Positions 1 to 12,436 of a stretch of 64,000 nucleotides of DNA are shown here, one piece after another. The stretch is taken from positions 22,744,580 through 22,808,579 of the forward strand of contig NC_088678.1 of the NCBI RefSeq assembly GCF_950023065.1. The letters run 5' to 3'. The DNA is from Planococcus citri (Eukaryota > Arthropoda > Insecta > Hemiptera > Pseudococcidae). The notes under the pieces were generated by a model. That model worked only from the letters and a program-made list of their open reading frames with translations, did not search any database and was not told the origin of the DNA. The position numbers and the translations under genes were made by a program. Position 1 is the stretch's first letter. The number at the start of each line of letters is the position of its first letter.

Positions 1-1
1 A

Positions 2-2300
2 GGACTTGGTGGAGCTGCTTCGAAGACCAATCGTTGCTCCTCAGTCAATGGTTCGTAATTCAAACCATGTACTGTACCATAGACCTACAAATAATTGAAC
101 AAATATTGAATACTTATGAGTTAGATACCTACATTAAATTATGTCTTCATCATAGGTTTGATTAAACACGGATGCAATGCTGGCAGTATTACCATTACGA
201 TGACTAATACCGGTCTAAATTCATATAAACCCGAGCAATATGGTCGTGAGATTAAAATCGTCAGAAGTTTAACATCTACTTCAAATTCTTCATCGTATCG
301 TATTTATAACCAATGGGGTATGTATTTCTATTCCTTCGCCATCTCTGCATATCTATACCTACATCAAGCTTCAGATTATAAAAACGATTCTTGATTTCAG
401 GTAAATTAATCAGTAGCAAAAAACAAGAGCTAGATTCGATCTTGTACCAGTTCAAAATCTATCCTAATAACCCTATCAGTATTTTGAATCAAGACATGGC
501 CAGAAACTTTCTCAGTTCGAGTAAAGCGGAGCACAAATACGATATGTTCAAGAAAGCTACTCTATTAGATGAAGCAGAAGCCATGCTTAGTAATATTACT
601 ACCCAAATCAAGGATCAGAGAGAACGAATAGATGAAAAAGAACTGGTTTGTATTTCAATAATAATTTTCAACACTAAACTAAATAATTTTTTCTACGAAC
701 GCTGAAAATTTTTAGGTCCTGAAACACCTCGATAAAGAAATTGAATCCATGAATGAAAAAATGCAAATGATTGAAAAACTTAAAGAAGCTAAAAAACGAA
801 GAGAAAAATTAAAGGATGAATTGATGTGGGCTGAAGTGAGCGTTTACGATTAATCTTATCGAATGTGTAAAGTTATCTTGTGAATTACTGTAATAATATC
901 CTCGTGTATCTAGGTATACGTTTTTCGTGAGGAATTGGTCAAACTAAAAGACACATGCGGTGAACACGAAGTGATTAAAAATCAATTCGAACAAAAAAGA
1001 AATGAACTACAGGACGAAATTACTCACAAAGAGAGTAAAATTAAGTGAGTGAAGTTATTTTATTCTTAATTCTATCACCTGAACAAAAATTCGTATGGAA
1101 TTTCATATTTATTTACTGTTATTTTTTTTGCAGTGAAATACAACTAAATCTAACAGCGTTACAAAATGAATGTCGTAGCAGAGAAGAATCTATTCGGAAT
1201 CACCGTAAAGAATACGCAGAAAAAAAAACTCAATATCTCGAAAAATGCGACGAGTATCAAAAAATATCTAATACAATTAAAAGTAAAAAAAATGATAGAG
1301 TTCACCTCCAAGCTTCTCTCGATGAAATTGAAAAGTGTGTAAAATACCTACGAACATTTATCAGTTTTTTTTTTTTTTTATTTAAAATTTAATATCATTT
1401 TTTAATTTCATTACTTAAATATTTGACTTACAGAGAGGAAATGGAGCAAAAATCTAGAAAAGAAGAAATCTATAATAAAATTGCCCATTTGCAAGAAATT
1501 TTATCAGAACGTAATTGTGAAAACAAGACGTTGCGAGAAGAAATCTGTAGATTGAACAATGTTTATGCTGAAGCTGAGGACGAGAGGAAAGAAAAAGAAC
1601 GAAATATTACCGAACTGTACTATGAAATAAGTAAGCATACGAGTGAATTGAGATTAAAATAGGCTACTTCGACAATAATTTTATCAATGATTTGTCATCT
1701 TATTTCAGAAGAAAATAACGAACGAATTTCTCGAATGAAAAAATTCGATGACTTATCTCTTTATGGTTCTTGGATGCCCAATCTTATCACACGAATCGAA
1801 GAAGCTGTCAAAAGAGGAAAATTCAAGAAACCACCCAGAGGCCCTCTTGGTAAACAAATTGCTATGGTAGATTAATTGCAAGTTTCAAATCAGGTAATTG
1901 ATAATTTTCACACTGAAATCTAGGTCGATATATCGAAGTGCAAGATCGTCAATGGACAAATGCAATTGAAAATCATCTCGGTCGTCCTTTGCTTACTTCA
2001 TTTTTTGTGGATAATGTCGATGATCGTAAACAATTATATGAAATAATACGTCAAGTTAAACCGCCATCGTCTTTCGGCAAATCACCAATCATGGTATGAA
2101 AAATATCGTACAGTATTTTACATTTTCTTCATACCCTAATCCTATACTTATTCTCTTAAATATGTATTTTTTAAAACAGAATCGTACTCAAGAAGAATTC
2201 AAGGTACATTGCAGTCGTTTTCAAGAAGAGGTTAGTAGATAATAAAATTTCAAAACTATTCTCTTTCTCTCGTTAGTTTGTTTGTAGGCTATATAACTTT

Positions 2301-2332
<32 letters not shown>

Positions 2333-5028
2333 ACAGGATCGTACTGATATCTTACCTGAATTTGAAGCAAAATACAGCAAATATATAAATCTATACAGAG
2401 CATTAAAAATTAAGGACGTTGTAGTAGCTAATTTTCTAATGGATTTCAAATCAATCCACCAAGTGCTACTTATCGCAGATAAAGCAACATGTCGTCGATC
2501 AATGGAAACTCGACAATGGTCTAGCAACGTAAAACTAGTTATCAATCAGAATGCTGACAGTTATCTCGAAGAAGGCAAATTTTATTCAAATATGTACAGA
2601 ACTGAGGCCAAATTGTTACAAAGAAACGTCTCTGATCACATCAGGTAAAGTTTTGATAATGATTGAAATTGATTCTCGATGGATAAAAGGTTTTCTTTAC
2701 GTTCAACTTTTCTACAGATTGTTTAAAGAGAAAACAGCCGAGAGGAAAAAACTATACAGGGAAGAAACAAACGAACATATTTTGATCAAGAAAAATTTGA
2801 GAATTACTCAAAAAGAAATAGAACGTTTGCATCACGAATCGGCCAAGTGTCACCATGAAATCTTTCAAATCGAAAGAGAGATTGACAAGTTGAAAAATAC
2901 TGTTGAGGAGGAAATGCCTTGTTTGAAAACGAAACTGGAAGAATTGAATAGTTTGGAAGAAGAAATTGCTGAGTTGGAAGAACATAAAAAGGTAATTTTG
3001 TACGATGCTTTCAATGATAATTTTTAGCCGAAAATACAAGCTTTGTTTATTTTAATTTCAAATATACACCATAAAATATTTTGTTCCTTTTACATCTATT
3101 CATTTTTTTTTTTCAATAGATCGCAAGTGAAGATCAGGAAAGACTGGGAGATGAAATGAATCAAGCTAAAAGTCTTCTGAATACATCCAGTGATGAAGGT
3201 GACACAGCATTTCAATCTGCAGAGTTACATGTAAGTACCGAACTACAAATCTAATAAAAGTAGACCGTACAGTTGATTAGTGAAGCATGATTAATTAATT
3301 AAACCATTCAACAATTGAAGATATTTCGTTGAAAATAGATCAAACCACAAATTGAAAATTTACCTGTACAATGAGATAAATTAAAATGATTAATTAAAAT
3401 TTTTTTGTTCAATGAAATTCATGAATTTGAAAAAAAAAGGAGATAAGCTTATGACCATCGAGTGATGAAGTTCCGAATTGTTATTTTTAAAATTAATTTT
3501 AATTGTCAAACTTGCTAGGTAGATACCTATTAAATTACATGAAATAATGCTGTTTTTTCGATTGTTGTTTCAGCTAAAATTAGAAAATTTAAAAAAAGAC
3601 ATCGAAAGGCTGCAGAAACGAATTGAAACCTTCGATAAAAAAATCGACGAACAAGATTCTCAAATAAATGAAATTCAAATTAGAATTGAAATAATTCGCG
3701 AGCAACTCAAAGAACAGTGTATTCAAGTTTCCAGATATTCTTTAGCAGCAGAACCGCTCGAAAATGAAAGAAGGTAAGATCTTTTTGCAGTAAAGTTTAT
3801 CGAACCCTCAGTTTATTTTTTGTATGAGAAAATTTGTTTTTTTTTAGGTTGTTGCAGAACGTAAAAGATGATCTGAGCGAAATAGCAGCGTTCATCGAAG
3901 AAGTTGAAAAAACATTGGGAAAGGAGGGCCTGCGTTTCGAAAAAGAATTTCTTGAGAAAAAAATGACCCATACTAAATTTAAAATGACGTTGAGAGAATT
4001 GAAGAAATTGCACGAGGTTAATTTTTTTTCTCAACAGTTCCTTTTTAGTTGTGTACAGTTTTGACCAACTTTTCAATATTTTTTGCAGAAATATGAGTCG
4101 ATGGGCTTGGATCGTGCAAAAACGATTAGTAACATGCGAGATCTATGCGCCGGTGTTGTATTTACCCAATTTGAAAAAGTTATCCGCAGTCGAAATTACC
4201 GAGTAAGTGATCTATGTAATTAATTTGTATCATTTTTTAAACATTTTTATGCTATATAATTATAAAATTGAACCATCTGACATTTTTTTTCACAGGGAAA
4301 ATTATTATTCGATCATAAAAAAAGTACGCTGGATATTCTACTCGCTCCTCCAGATAGCGGAAATAACTTCATGAATACCGAATCTTTATCTGGCGGCGAA
4401 AAATCTGTTTCTACGGTAGCCTTCCTTATGGCATTATGGTCTAATATGGACTTACCATTCTATTCGATGGACGAATATGATGTTTTTATGGTGAATAATT
4501 TATTAGTAATTTCGTTGCTTTGAAAAATCGTCTCGTTTATTTAATCGTACGGTCGTTTTCTTTTTCAGGATGCCATTAATCGCCGAACTATTACAAGTTT
4601 ATTAACGTCGTTTGCTACTGCACAGAAATCCAGCCAGTTTATTTTTCTCACGCCTTTGGATGTGTCATTAATTCAACCCGGACCAGATGTTGCAGTTCAT
4701 AGGTATGTCAATATACGTAGTTTAAATTGTAGAATAAGATGACTGGGTCTCCAACTCAATTTTTTTCAAAGGCCCAATTTCTGTAAAAATAAAATAAAAT
4801 TCGATAAACGAGGTAGAAGGCTGAGATTCAGTTTATGCCCTATTTTGATCTCCTGCATTGATTGCTGGCAATTGTCAAACTAAAGGCTTAATAATGTGTT
4901 TTAAAGATACTTTTTCATTTTTTTTTTTTTTTTTTTTAAAATTAAGTTTGGAAAATTTGTTGATAGATAAGTAGTTAATGTATGTAATGGGTCATCTTGT
5001 TTGTTTCAGGATCAAGAAAATATTGTGA
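2..5028 (+). CDS. SMC6: SMC6, structural maintenance of chromosomes protein 6 (5'-truncated, 19 exons)
   Basis: SMC6 pairs with SMC5 in the nuclear Smc5/6 complex, which acts in recombination repair, replication-fork stability and chromosome segregation. I read 19 exons joined by GT-AG introns with phases that all agree: 2-50, 156-317, 401-645, 716-835, 914-1044, 1134-1334, 1434-1630, 1709-1849, 1924-2093, 2180-2230, 2337-2644, 2718-2991, 3120-3230, 3574-3773, 3848-4016, 4089-4202, 4296-4490, 4569-4702 and 5010-5028 (TGA). They give 996 residues. Domains in order: end of the N-terminal head (GLGGAASKTNRCSS, then a segment with YKPEQYG); first coiled coil (about 110-370); hinge (about 370-590, with GPLG and KDVVVANFL); second coiled coil (about 592-860); C-terminal head with the ABC signature LSGGEKS (about 912) and Walker B ending SMDEYDVFM, then FIFLTP. 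The family is usually about 1,090 residues, so roughly 90 N-terminal residues, including Walker A, lie outside the window. No frameshift or stop was seen. Introns are short (70-343 bp). Confidence 0.96.
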
Positions 5029-7440
5029 TTCACTCAATGAAATTTTTGTATATTTTTTAAAAATCTGTGATAAATAATGTTTCATTATTTCCCAACCATC
5101 GCGTAATGTTCCTGTTATGAAAGTAGAAAATAATTTATTTATTTTAATAATTTTATTTATAAGTGTTTCATTATGATTCCAACCTACTGATAGAATTAAT
5201 TACAGTATTTTATTTTGCAAAATTGGCTCAAGTTTTTGTTTACAAAACTGAAGTGTTTTTTGTGATCTACAATATTTTGGTTCATGAACATGTTTAGTTG
5301 CGAAAAGGAAAAAAAGAAATTCTGAAATTCCCCATTCGCCAAGTCGCAAATCTGAATTCAAAATTTGCCTTTTCAGAACTCCTTTTTTTTCAAACTGTCG
5401 AAAAGTCCTGATTTTTTCTGAAATAGGTAATTGTCTAGATTTTAATTTGGAATTTTTTGTTTCAAAGTCATTTTTTTTTCATTAAATTTAATAATTGAAA
5501 TTTCCTGTTTTTTTTTGTTTTTTGGTAATTTTTTCTATGTACCTACATTGTTTTCCAACTTTTTTGATACCTATCTAACTTTTTTGAATTTCTTTTTGGT
5601 TTAAATAGGCACCTACCTACTTGAGATAAGCTCATTATGGTTTGAAAAAAATTGAGTTGGTGCGATGCCTGCCAGAGCGATTTGAAATTTCACGAAGAAA
5701 ATTAACTTTAGCCCCTAACATTTTTTTTGGTCGAATCACTTTGCAAGTTGACGGTAAGTTACCTATATACATTTATAGATAACACAATATTCTACTGCCA
5801 ATCAGAGCACGAAAAAGCATTCTAAAGTTCGCAACAATACAGCGATGAGTTGTTTCGTGCCAAAGATTTCACACGAAAGTAAGTAAAAATCTATCGATGC
5901 AATTTTAATGCAGTGCTTATTGGTCGCAGGTCGTCACTTAATCGATGGGGGTAGGTATTGTGGTACCTAACCGAAAAGAAAATAAAAGAAAAAAAAGAAC
6001 ACCGTGTTTTAAATTCGTGACATTTATTACATCTAAAAGTGTACACGATATCGTGACCAAAAGCAAAGAGGTTTAAGACGACGAAGTTCGATTAAACCTT
6101 CTGCTAATTTGCAACGGTCGACGGTGCTATAATTTGTTTTAAGCATGTATGCAAAGTATTTTTTTTTCATACCTTTGAATCCGAAACGCCCACAATATAA
6201 ATAATTTATTATAATTATACCGAGGAGGGTAACTTTATAACCTAGTTTATTCAATGGTTACAATTAAAATAATCGATGCCCGGCGTCATGTTAATAAAGG
6301 CATTTTTAATTGTAAGTGTATACTGGCAGTATACGTAAGAATCGAGATGAAAATTTTAATTTCTCTCTTTTTTTCTTTTTTTAATAATGTCAAAACGATG
6401 CGCTATAATTAGAAGAATGGAAAGAATCTCGAATTAAAAATATTTAACGAGTATTTTATGGAAAAATTTTCCATTCTTACGTTAGCGTTAGACGAAAGAA
6501 AATTTGAACAAAATGAGACACACTTTGGGTATATCTGGATCACTTTAGACTCGCTACTCGGCAATAAAACGCCAACCAATTCGCACCACCGACAACCAAC
6601 TTCCGCAAAAATTAATATTTCATCTTTCAACTTTTGCTGCGTTGCGTATATTGTTCAAGGTTGCTCGTAAATTTACCACAGATAACATTTTTTTTCTTTT
6701 ACAAATTTTGTCTTTGTAAATGGCCTCGACCGCCCGGTTTATAAATTATACTTTAATATCTTTTCGCCTTCTCTAGTGAAATTTACCGCAAATTTTATCT
6801 TTAGCTGGGTTCTGTTTTATAATGAATGAGAACGTTGACGTTAGCTATTTTTGTACAGTGGTGCGATGATTTGAAATAAGATTTGGATTTCATTTTGTAT
6901 GCATATCTGGAATGACGTGTGTTATAGATAGGTCATTGATTGGATAATTATGTCAATCATTATTGCTGATGAAGTTGTCATTCTAAAAAACTTTTTCAAT
7001 TACTGTTGACATTGATTTTGATAATTATTTCAAAAAGATATAACTTACTTCAAATTAAAAAAAAAAAAAAAATGATAATAATTTTTCAAATTAATTCAAA
7101 AATTGCAAAGAAATTAATTTAATGATTCCAAAATCAATAATTCGTCAAGTTTAAAAATTATCTTAACAACAATAACAACTAAAAAAAAATTAATTCAATA
7201 TTTCCAAAAAAAAAATCACTACAAAATATTCAAAACATTGAAAACGCCAAATTCGCAACAAAAAATTCAGTGTTTTCAAAAATAAAAGAACCAAACAAAT
7301 TGAATGCAAAATGAAGATTTTACCAAAAATGGATTAAAGATGAATTTTTGAAAAAGTGGGTAATGTGCTCGACAAATATTCTTTTTGAAACTTATTATAC
7401 ATACTTGCGTATTATTCAAAAAAAATAATTATCAATAATA
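5029..7440. other. SMC6 3' flank and intergenic DNA, no gene recognised
   Basis: The first few hundred bases after the stop should include the SMC6 3' UTR. They are AT-rich, and I see no clear canonical AATAAA close to the stop. The rest holds T- and A-rich homopolymer runs and short open frames on both strands near 6.0-6.7 kb that match no family I know. No repeat boundary is seen before the element starting at 7441. Confidence 0.5.
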
Positions 7441-8596
7441 GAGCAGGAAAATAACGTAAAAAAACGAGGGGCAAAAGGAAAAAATTGGCACATAAATTGT
7501 TTCTTCGATAATGTGTTCAGATGAACCCCCTGAACTACCAAAAAAAAACCACACCTTCTACCCCTGGAGCTAACATTTTAAGGGGGCTAAAACCGGTTCC
7601 GATTCAGGTTTTTTTGCAATTTACTCCGAAAATATTAGGTTTACGATAAAAAGTACCATGACAAAAAATTTTCCCCTTCAAATTCTCGACAATTTGACAC
7701 TACGCTCGATACCCATCCCTCAAAAGGGGTGTCTGAAAAAAGGGGTGGAAAGAGTAGGAGTTTCAAAAATGGTCAGTTCAATAAATTGATCAAAGTTACC
7801 ACTTTATATCATTCGTTTTCGCTCAATTTTTTTTTACAAAGTCTACTCACTCAACTATTAATTACACTGTTATCTTTAGAATATAAATGACCGCCAATAT
7901 GATATGGATAGAAAAGACTATTATAAAGGTCAATCCTATCTGACTGCTATACTGGTGGAAATCACACACATACGATATTAGCCCTGAGAGTATGAATGTG
8001 AATCATATAGTGAGTCTAAAGTACACAGAAATACACAATAAACGAACATATAACATTTTACTGTGTACAAACTTTATTCAAATGAAACCTTTCTCGTCCT
8101 ATTTACATTTTATCTTAACATATCAAATATATGTTACGAATATTATAAATATGGTTTGGTTACACTGATATAACTAACACCAATATGAAATACTAATATT
8201 AATTATAGAGGATCATGGCAAAGACACATGGCATTGAAACCAGGAGTATACCTATTTTTGCTAGGCATGCTCCAGAAGAGAGGATGGAGGTAAATTACAT
8301 TAGTAAATTACATGCCGAAGAATGTAATCTACAACATAGGTCTTCATCAATTAATTAAGGTGTAGGTAATTCTAATTAACTTAGTGGAGGCACCACCATG
8401 TAAGTCTGTACTTACTGAATGCTGACCGTCTCACCATGTCTTCCCTAAACGCCGACCCCAATAATAGTGGCGATACCATGGCTGCTGAATAAAACGAGGC
8501 TACCGATCATTGCGGCTATAAAACTGAATTGACAAACAAACCGGAGTATGATACGCACGATGCGGATCATCATACCATTTATATAGCGAAAAACGG

Positions 8597-9267
8597 AATT
8601 GAAGGGTGACTTTCCAAAACGCACTAAGTCCATTTTTGACAAAAATGAGTTAGGTGCGCCATCTGGTAGTAAAACATGTGACCTATCACTCCAAGTGATA
8701 AAAATTGCGAAAAGCTGCCGTTTCATGCCTACTTTGAAAGCCTAAAAGTGCCGGTAAAAAAAATGATTTTCCAAAACGCACTAAATCCACAAAACAGATC
8801 TGTTTTGTGGATTTAGTGCGTTTTGGAAAATCATGGATTTAGTGCATTTTGGAAAATCATGGATTTAGTGCATTTTGGAAAACCAATCAAGTTCAAAAAG
8901 TTACAAAATGTCTTTAACAAATTTCATAAATTTCATTTAATGAAATTTGTTAAAGACATTTTGTAACTTTTTGAACTTGATTGGTTTTCCAAAATGCACT
9001 AAATCCATGATTTTCCAAAATGCACTAAATCCATGATTTTCCAAAACGCACTAAATCCAGTGTTCAACATTTCACAGCTCCGTACGTCAAAAATATGGTT
9101 AGGTAACTCCGGATTTTTAAAGAGACCGATGCCTAAACACCTCGAATAGGGAACTTTATCATCATTGGTGATGGAGAATTCACAGTACTTCGCATCCGCA
9201 TTTTTTTACGATTTCTGAAAAAACCGGTTTTTGGACTTAGTGCGTTTTGGAAAGTCACCCTTCAATT
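8597..9267. mobile_element. Small foldback element nested in the LTR-like insertion
   Basis: The ends are a 36-bp inverted repeat (8597-8632 and 9232-9267, beginning AATTGAAGGGTGACTTTCC). The core word CACTAAATCC / GGATTTAGTG from the termini recurs inside in both orientations, as in elements that grow by duplicating their own subterminal sequence. AATT at each edge is self-complementary, so it may be either target duplication or TIR. There is no coding capacity. Confidence 0.7.
8764..9059. repeat. Nested perfect palindromes sharing an arm
   Basis: 8764-8833 is a perfect 70-bp palindrome centred on GATC (8797-8800). Its right half continues into a second inverted repeat: 8808-8926 and 8941-9059 are exact reverse complements over 119 bp with a 14-nt spacer. 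Each 119-bp arm carries three copies of a ~26-bp unit built on ATTTAGTGC and TTTTGGAAAA. The shared arm means two mutually exclusive hairpins are possible. Confidence 0.9.
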
Positions 9268-9689
9268 GATTAACCCAAAGCGCGATTGGGGTACCTACAT
9301 CAATAAATACACATTCGCTCACTACATCTAATTGACGAGACTCCTGCTACGGCCACTAACACGAATCAAGTGAAGCTGGGATCTCGAGGATGTTGGCGCG
9401 TAGCCATGATCCTCCAGCAACCTTCAAGAGTGACTTTCTCCTACTCCAACTCTCTAACAGACTAATTTATCACGTTACTGCGCACCCTTACGTCATGTAC
9501 TATATTAACATCACGATGTAAGGGATCACTATTGGAATGACCACCTTAATGGAGAAGGCATATTGCACCATATCAACACCACCATTGATTGGTCTTCAAT
9601 TCTCCTCGGGGGTTAGTGGGGGGGGGAGCTTGATTTTTCAAGTAACACACAACTGAATAACTGAATCATATATTTGAAATCAAATCTGG

Positions 9690-10290
9690 ACATGCAATAC
9701 ATCGAATAGTATGTTTTCGAGGTCTCTGAATACGAATATAACAACTTATTTTTTGGGTCCAGTTCCTCAAAGCTCCTCTATGCCCCAAAAAGGCGGTTAA
9801 AATTTTGAAAAATCGTGAAAACTCGAGTGATATATCGAATGGTACATATGTTTCCGAGGTCGCTGAATACGAATATGAACTTTATTTTTTGGGTCCCATT
9901 CCCAATGTCCTTCTGTGCCCCAACAAGGGGGCTAAAATTTCAAAAAATCATCAAAAAGTCAAGTGATATATCGAATTGTATGTTTTCGAGGTCGCTGAGT
10001 ACGAGTATGAACTTACTTTTTGGGTCCCACTGCCTAATGTCTCTATGTGCCCCCAAAAAAGGGCCAAATTTCGAAAAATCATGAAAAGTCGAGTGATATA
10101 TCGAATGGTATGTTTTCGAAGTCGCTGAATACGAATATGAACATATTTTCTGCGTACAGTTCTTCGAAACCCATTTACGCCCTTCTAAATAGGATAAAAT
10201 TTTGAAAAGTCGCTGAAGATCGTGTGATACGAGTATATCGAATAGTATCTTATGTTTTCAAGATTGCTGAACACAAATTATTAGAATCCA
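9690..10290 (+). repeat. Tandem ~130-bp repeats inside the foldback arm
   Basis: The motif GATATATCGAAT...GTATGTTTTCGAGGTC recurs at about 9697, 9827, 9963, 10093 and 10222, a spacing of 129-136 bp. Each unit also carries TTTTGGGTCC and a C-rich GCCCC block. Inverted copies lie at about 10789-11090 in the opposite arm. Only one or two copies pair across the arms, so the array has changed since the arms formed. Confidence 0.8.
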
Positions 10291-11600
10291 AAAAGTACAA
10301 TGGTTCTCTGTCCCAAAAAAGTTGACGACAAAACATGGTGTGATCTTTTTCTTTAAAGATTCTCACCATTATTTTAGAAATAATTCTGAAAATCCATCTC
10401 AAAAACACTGATTGGAGTAACTTTCGGAGGGTGGAGGGTAGAGGTAGAGGTATTATCGGGATCGCTATTCAAAAAGTTTGTACGCTCATTTTGCAAAGAA
10501 AACATTTCACATCTCAAGATTTTTATTAAACGCTCAATCATCTACTAGTTTTTGATTACTTTTTAATAAAAAAGAAAATGGAACTAGGACTTTTACAGTT
10601 TTGTCGAATTTCGTCGAAATAAAATGTATGACCATCCAACTAATTTCTGTTTGTAAATTTCGCTTAGGTATGTGCCACTCGAATTATTAATTATGGGAAA
10701 TTTAAATGGAATTAATTATCTATAATGTTTTTTTTTTTTTGTTGGAAAAACTCATAAATTGATAACATATTTCAAAATAGAATCCCGAAAACATACCATT
10801 CGATATATCACTCGACTTTTTGATGATTTTTTGACATTTTAGCCCCCCTTTTTGGGGCACCGAAGGACATTGGGGGGTGGGACCCAACAAATAAGTTCAT
10901 ATTCGTACTCAGCGATCTCGGAAACATACCATTCGATATATCACTCGATTTTTCACGATTTTTCAAAATTTTAACCGCCTTTTTGGGGCACAGAGGGGCT
11001 TTGAGGAACTGGACCCAAAAAATAAGTTGTTATTCGTATTCAGAGACCTCGAAAACATACTATTCGATGTATTGCATGTCCAGATTCGTTTTTCAAATAT
11101 ATGATTCAGTTGTGTGTTACTTGAAAAATTAAGCACCCCCCCCCCCACTAACCCCTAGGGGAGGATTGAAGACCAATCAATGGTGGTGTAATTAATAGTT
11201 GAGTGAGTAGACTTTGTAAAAAAAAATTGAGCGAAAACGAATGATATAAAGTGGTAACATTGATCAATGTATTGAACTGACCATTTTTGAAACACCTACT
11301 CTTTCCACCCCTTTTTTCAGACACCCCTTTTGAAGGATGGGTATCGAGCGTAGTATCAAATTCTCGAGAATTTGAAGGGGAACATTTTTTGTCATGGTAC
11401 TTTTTATCGTAAACCTAATATTTTCGGAGTAAATCGCAAAAAACCTGAATCGGAATCGGTTTTAGCCCCCTAAAAAAGTTAGCTCCAGGGGTAGAAGATG
11501 CGGTTTTTTTTGGCAGTTCAGGGGGTTCATCTGAACATATTCTCGAAGAAAAAATTTGTGTGCCAATTTTTTCCTTTTTAAACCCGCTATTTGCCCGCTC

Positions 11601-12316
11601 TATAAATGTAATTTTTTAAAAAAAAACTGGTTTTAAAATAAAGTACCTACCTACTAAATTTAAAAATATCGATGGAAAGTTCAAAATGGGAAATTCATTA
11701 ATCTTAACTTTTTTTAAAATTGAAAAACAAATCATTGATTGTTGAGATGATCAATTGATAGAATAAGCAGGAAAAATTCATCAATTATTTACTCACATTT
11801 TTAGTGAGATCATAAGTAATTTTCTCAAAAACTGCGTTTGATAACTAAAAATAAAATTGATTTACCTAATGAATTGGTTGATACACCAACTTGTGAAATA
11901 AATGGAAAACAGCATCTCATTTTAAGTACCTGCGAGTAAGTACAAAAATAACAAAAACAATAAAACAAAAAATGTAATAGTGTTGAAAAGAAACTCGAAA
12001 AGGAAATATGCATCTACCTTATTAAGTACATTTACAAAGTTGTTGTTTGAGCTGGAGTTGTTTCGGTGATTTTAGTGTTTAATTGGATTACCCCAAGCAC
12101 TTGACACACTTTAAAAAACTAATCAGTTACATCAGGTCGAATATCTATACCTAATTGTTTTATGAATTCGTAGTAAACCTGTCGAATTTGGTGCACAGAA
12201 ACAAGATGGAACAGGTAATTGCTGGTGAGTCATTGTTACACTGACTTTATTGTATAATGCAGATAATATACTTAGTTCAAAAGTTGTTTACTGCATTAGG
12301 AAAATTGATACCTGAC
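11601..12316. other. AT-rich DNA, nothing recognised
   Basis: Homopolymer-rich sequence follows the end of the foldback. Short open frames here resemble no known protein. No repeat boundary or RNA gene is visible. Confidence 0.4.
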
Positions 12317-12436
12317 CATGAACAATACCAAAAATGCGTTGGAGTATTCTACTTCGTTTAAATGGAATAGGTATTATTCCATTTAAACAAAGTAGAATAC
12401 TCCAACACATTTTTTGTATCGTTCATTTGGTTCATG
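12317..12436. repeat. 120-bp hairpin (MITE- or pre-miRNA-like)
   Basis: Left arm 12317-12369 pairs with right arm 12375-12436. The inner 31 bp (TTGGAGTATTCTAC to TTTAAATGGAATA) matches with a single mismatch around a loop of about 5 nt. Pairing then continues with bulges out to CATG on each side. The size suits either a very short MITE or an inverted-repeat small-RNA precursor. Nothing in the sequence decides between them. Confidence 0.7.

Larger units (their letters stand above)
7868..9575 (+). mobile_element. LTR-like insertion (possible solo LTR) with 4-bp target duplication ACAC
   Basis: The intact right arm of the surrounding element gives the empty site (reverse complement TTACACCACCATTG). 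In the left arm that site is split: ACAC occurs at 7864-7867 and again at 9576-9579. The inserted piece begins TGTTATC and ends ATATCA, so it has TG...CA ends and no terminal inverted repeat, as expected for an LTR. A TATA-like TTATAAAGG lies near 7921 and an AATAAA near 8037. Without the nested foldback (8597-9267) it would be about 1.04 kb. A 4-bp duplication suits Ty3/gypsy-type integration. No coding region is present. Orientation is inferred from the TATA and poly(A) order. Confidence 0.65.
7441..11600. mobile_element. Large non-coding inverted-repeat (foldback) element flanked by TA
   Basis: Sequence from 10789 to 11600 is the reverse complement of 7441-7867 joined to 9576-9986, with scattered mismatches. 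The outer termini read GAGCAGG and CCCGCTC and are each flanked by TA (7439-7440 and 11601-11602). The left arm is broken by a 1.7-kb insertion (7868-9575). Inner parts of both arms carry tandem ~130-bp units. There is no transposase-like open frame, so it would be non-autonomous. TA flanks and long TIRs would fit a Tc1/mariner-superfamily foldback, but the superfamily call is inference. Confidence 0.8.

Noticed and set aside
2273..4076. Minus-strand frames opposite SMC6
   Set aside because: They are antisense to coiled-coil exons and intron T-tracts, and contradict a fully consistent 19-exon plus-strand gene.
8445..8726. 93-codon minus-strand frame
   Set aside because: It runs through the terminal repeat of the nested foldback into the LTR-like insert, so it is chimeric by construction.
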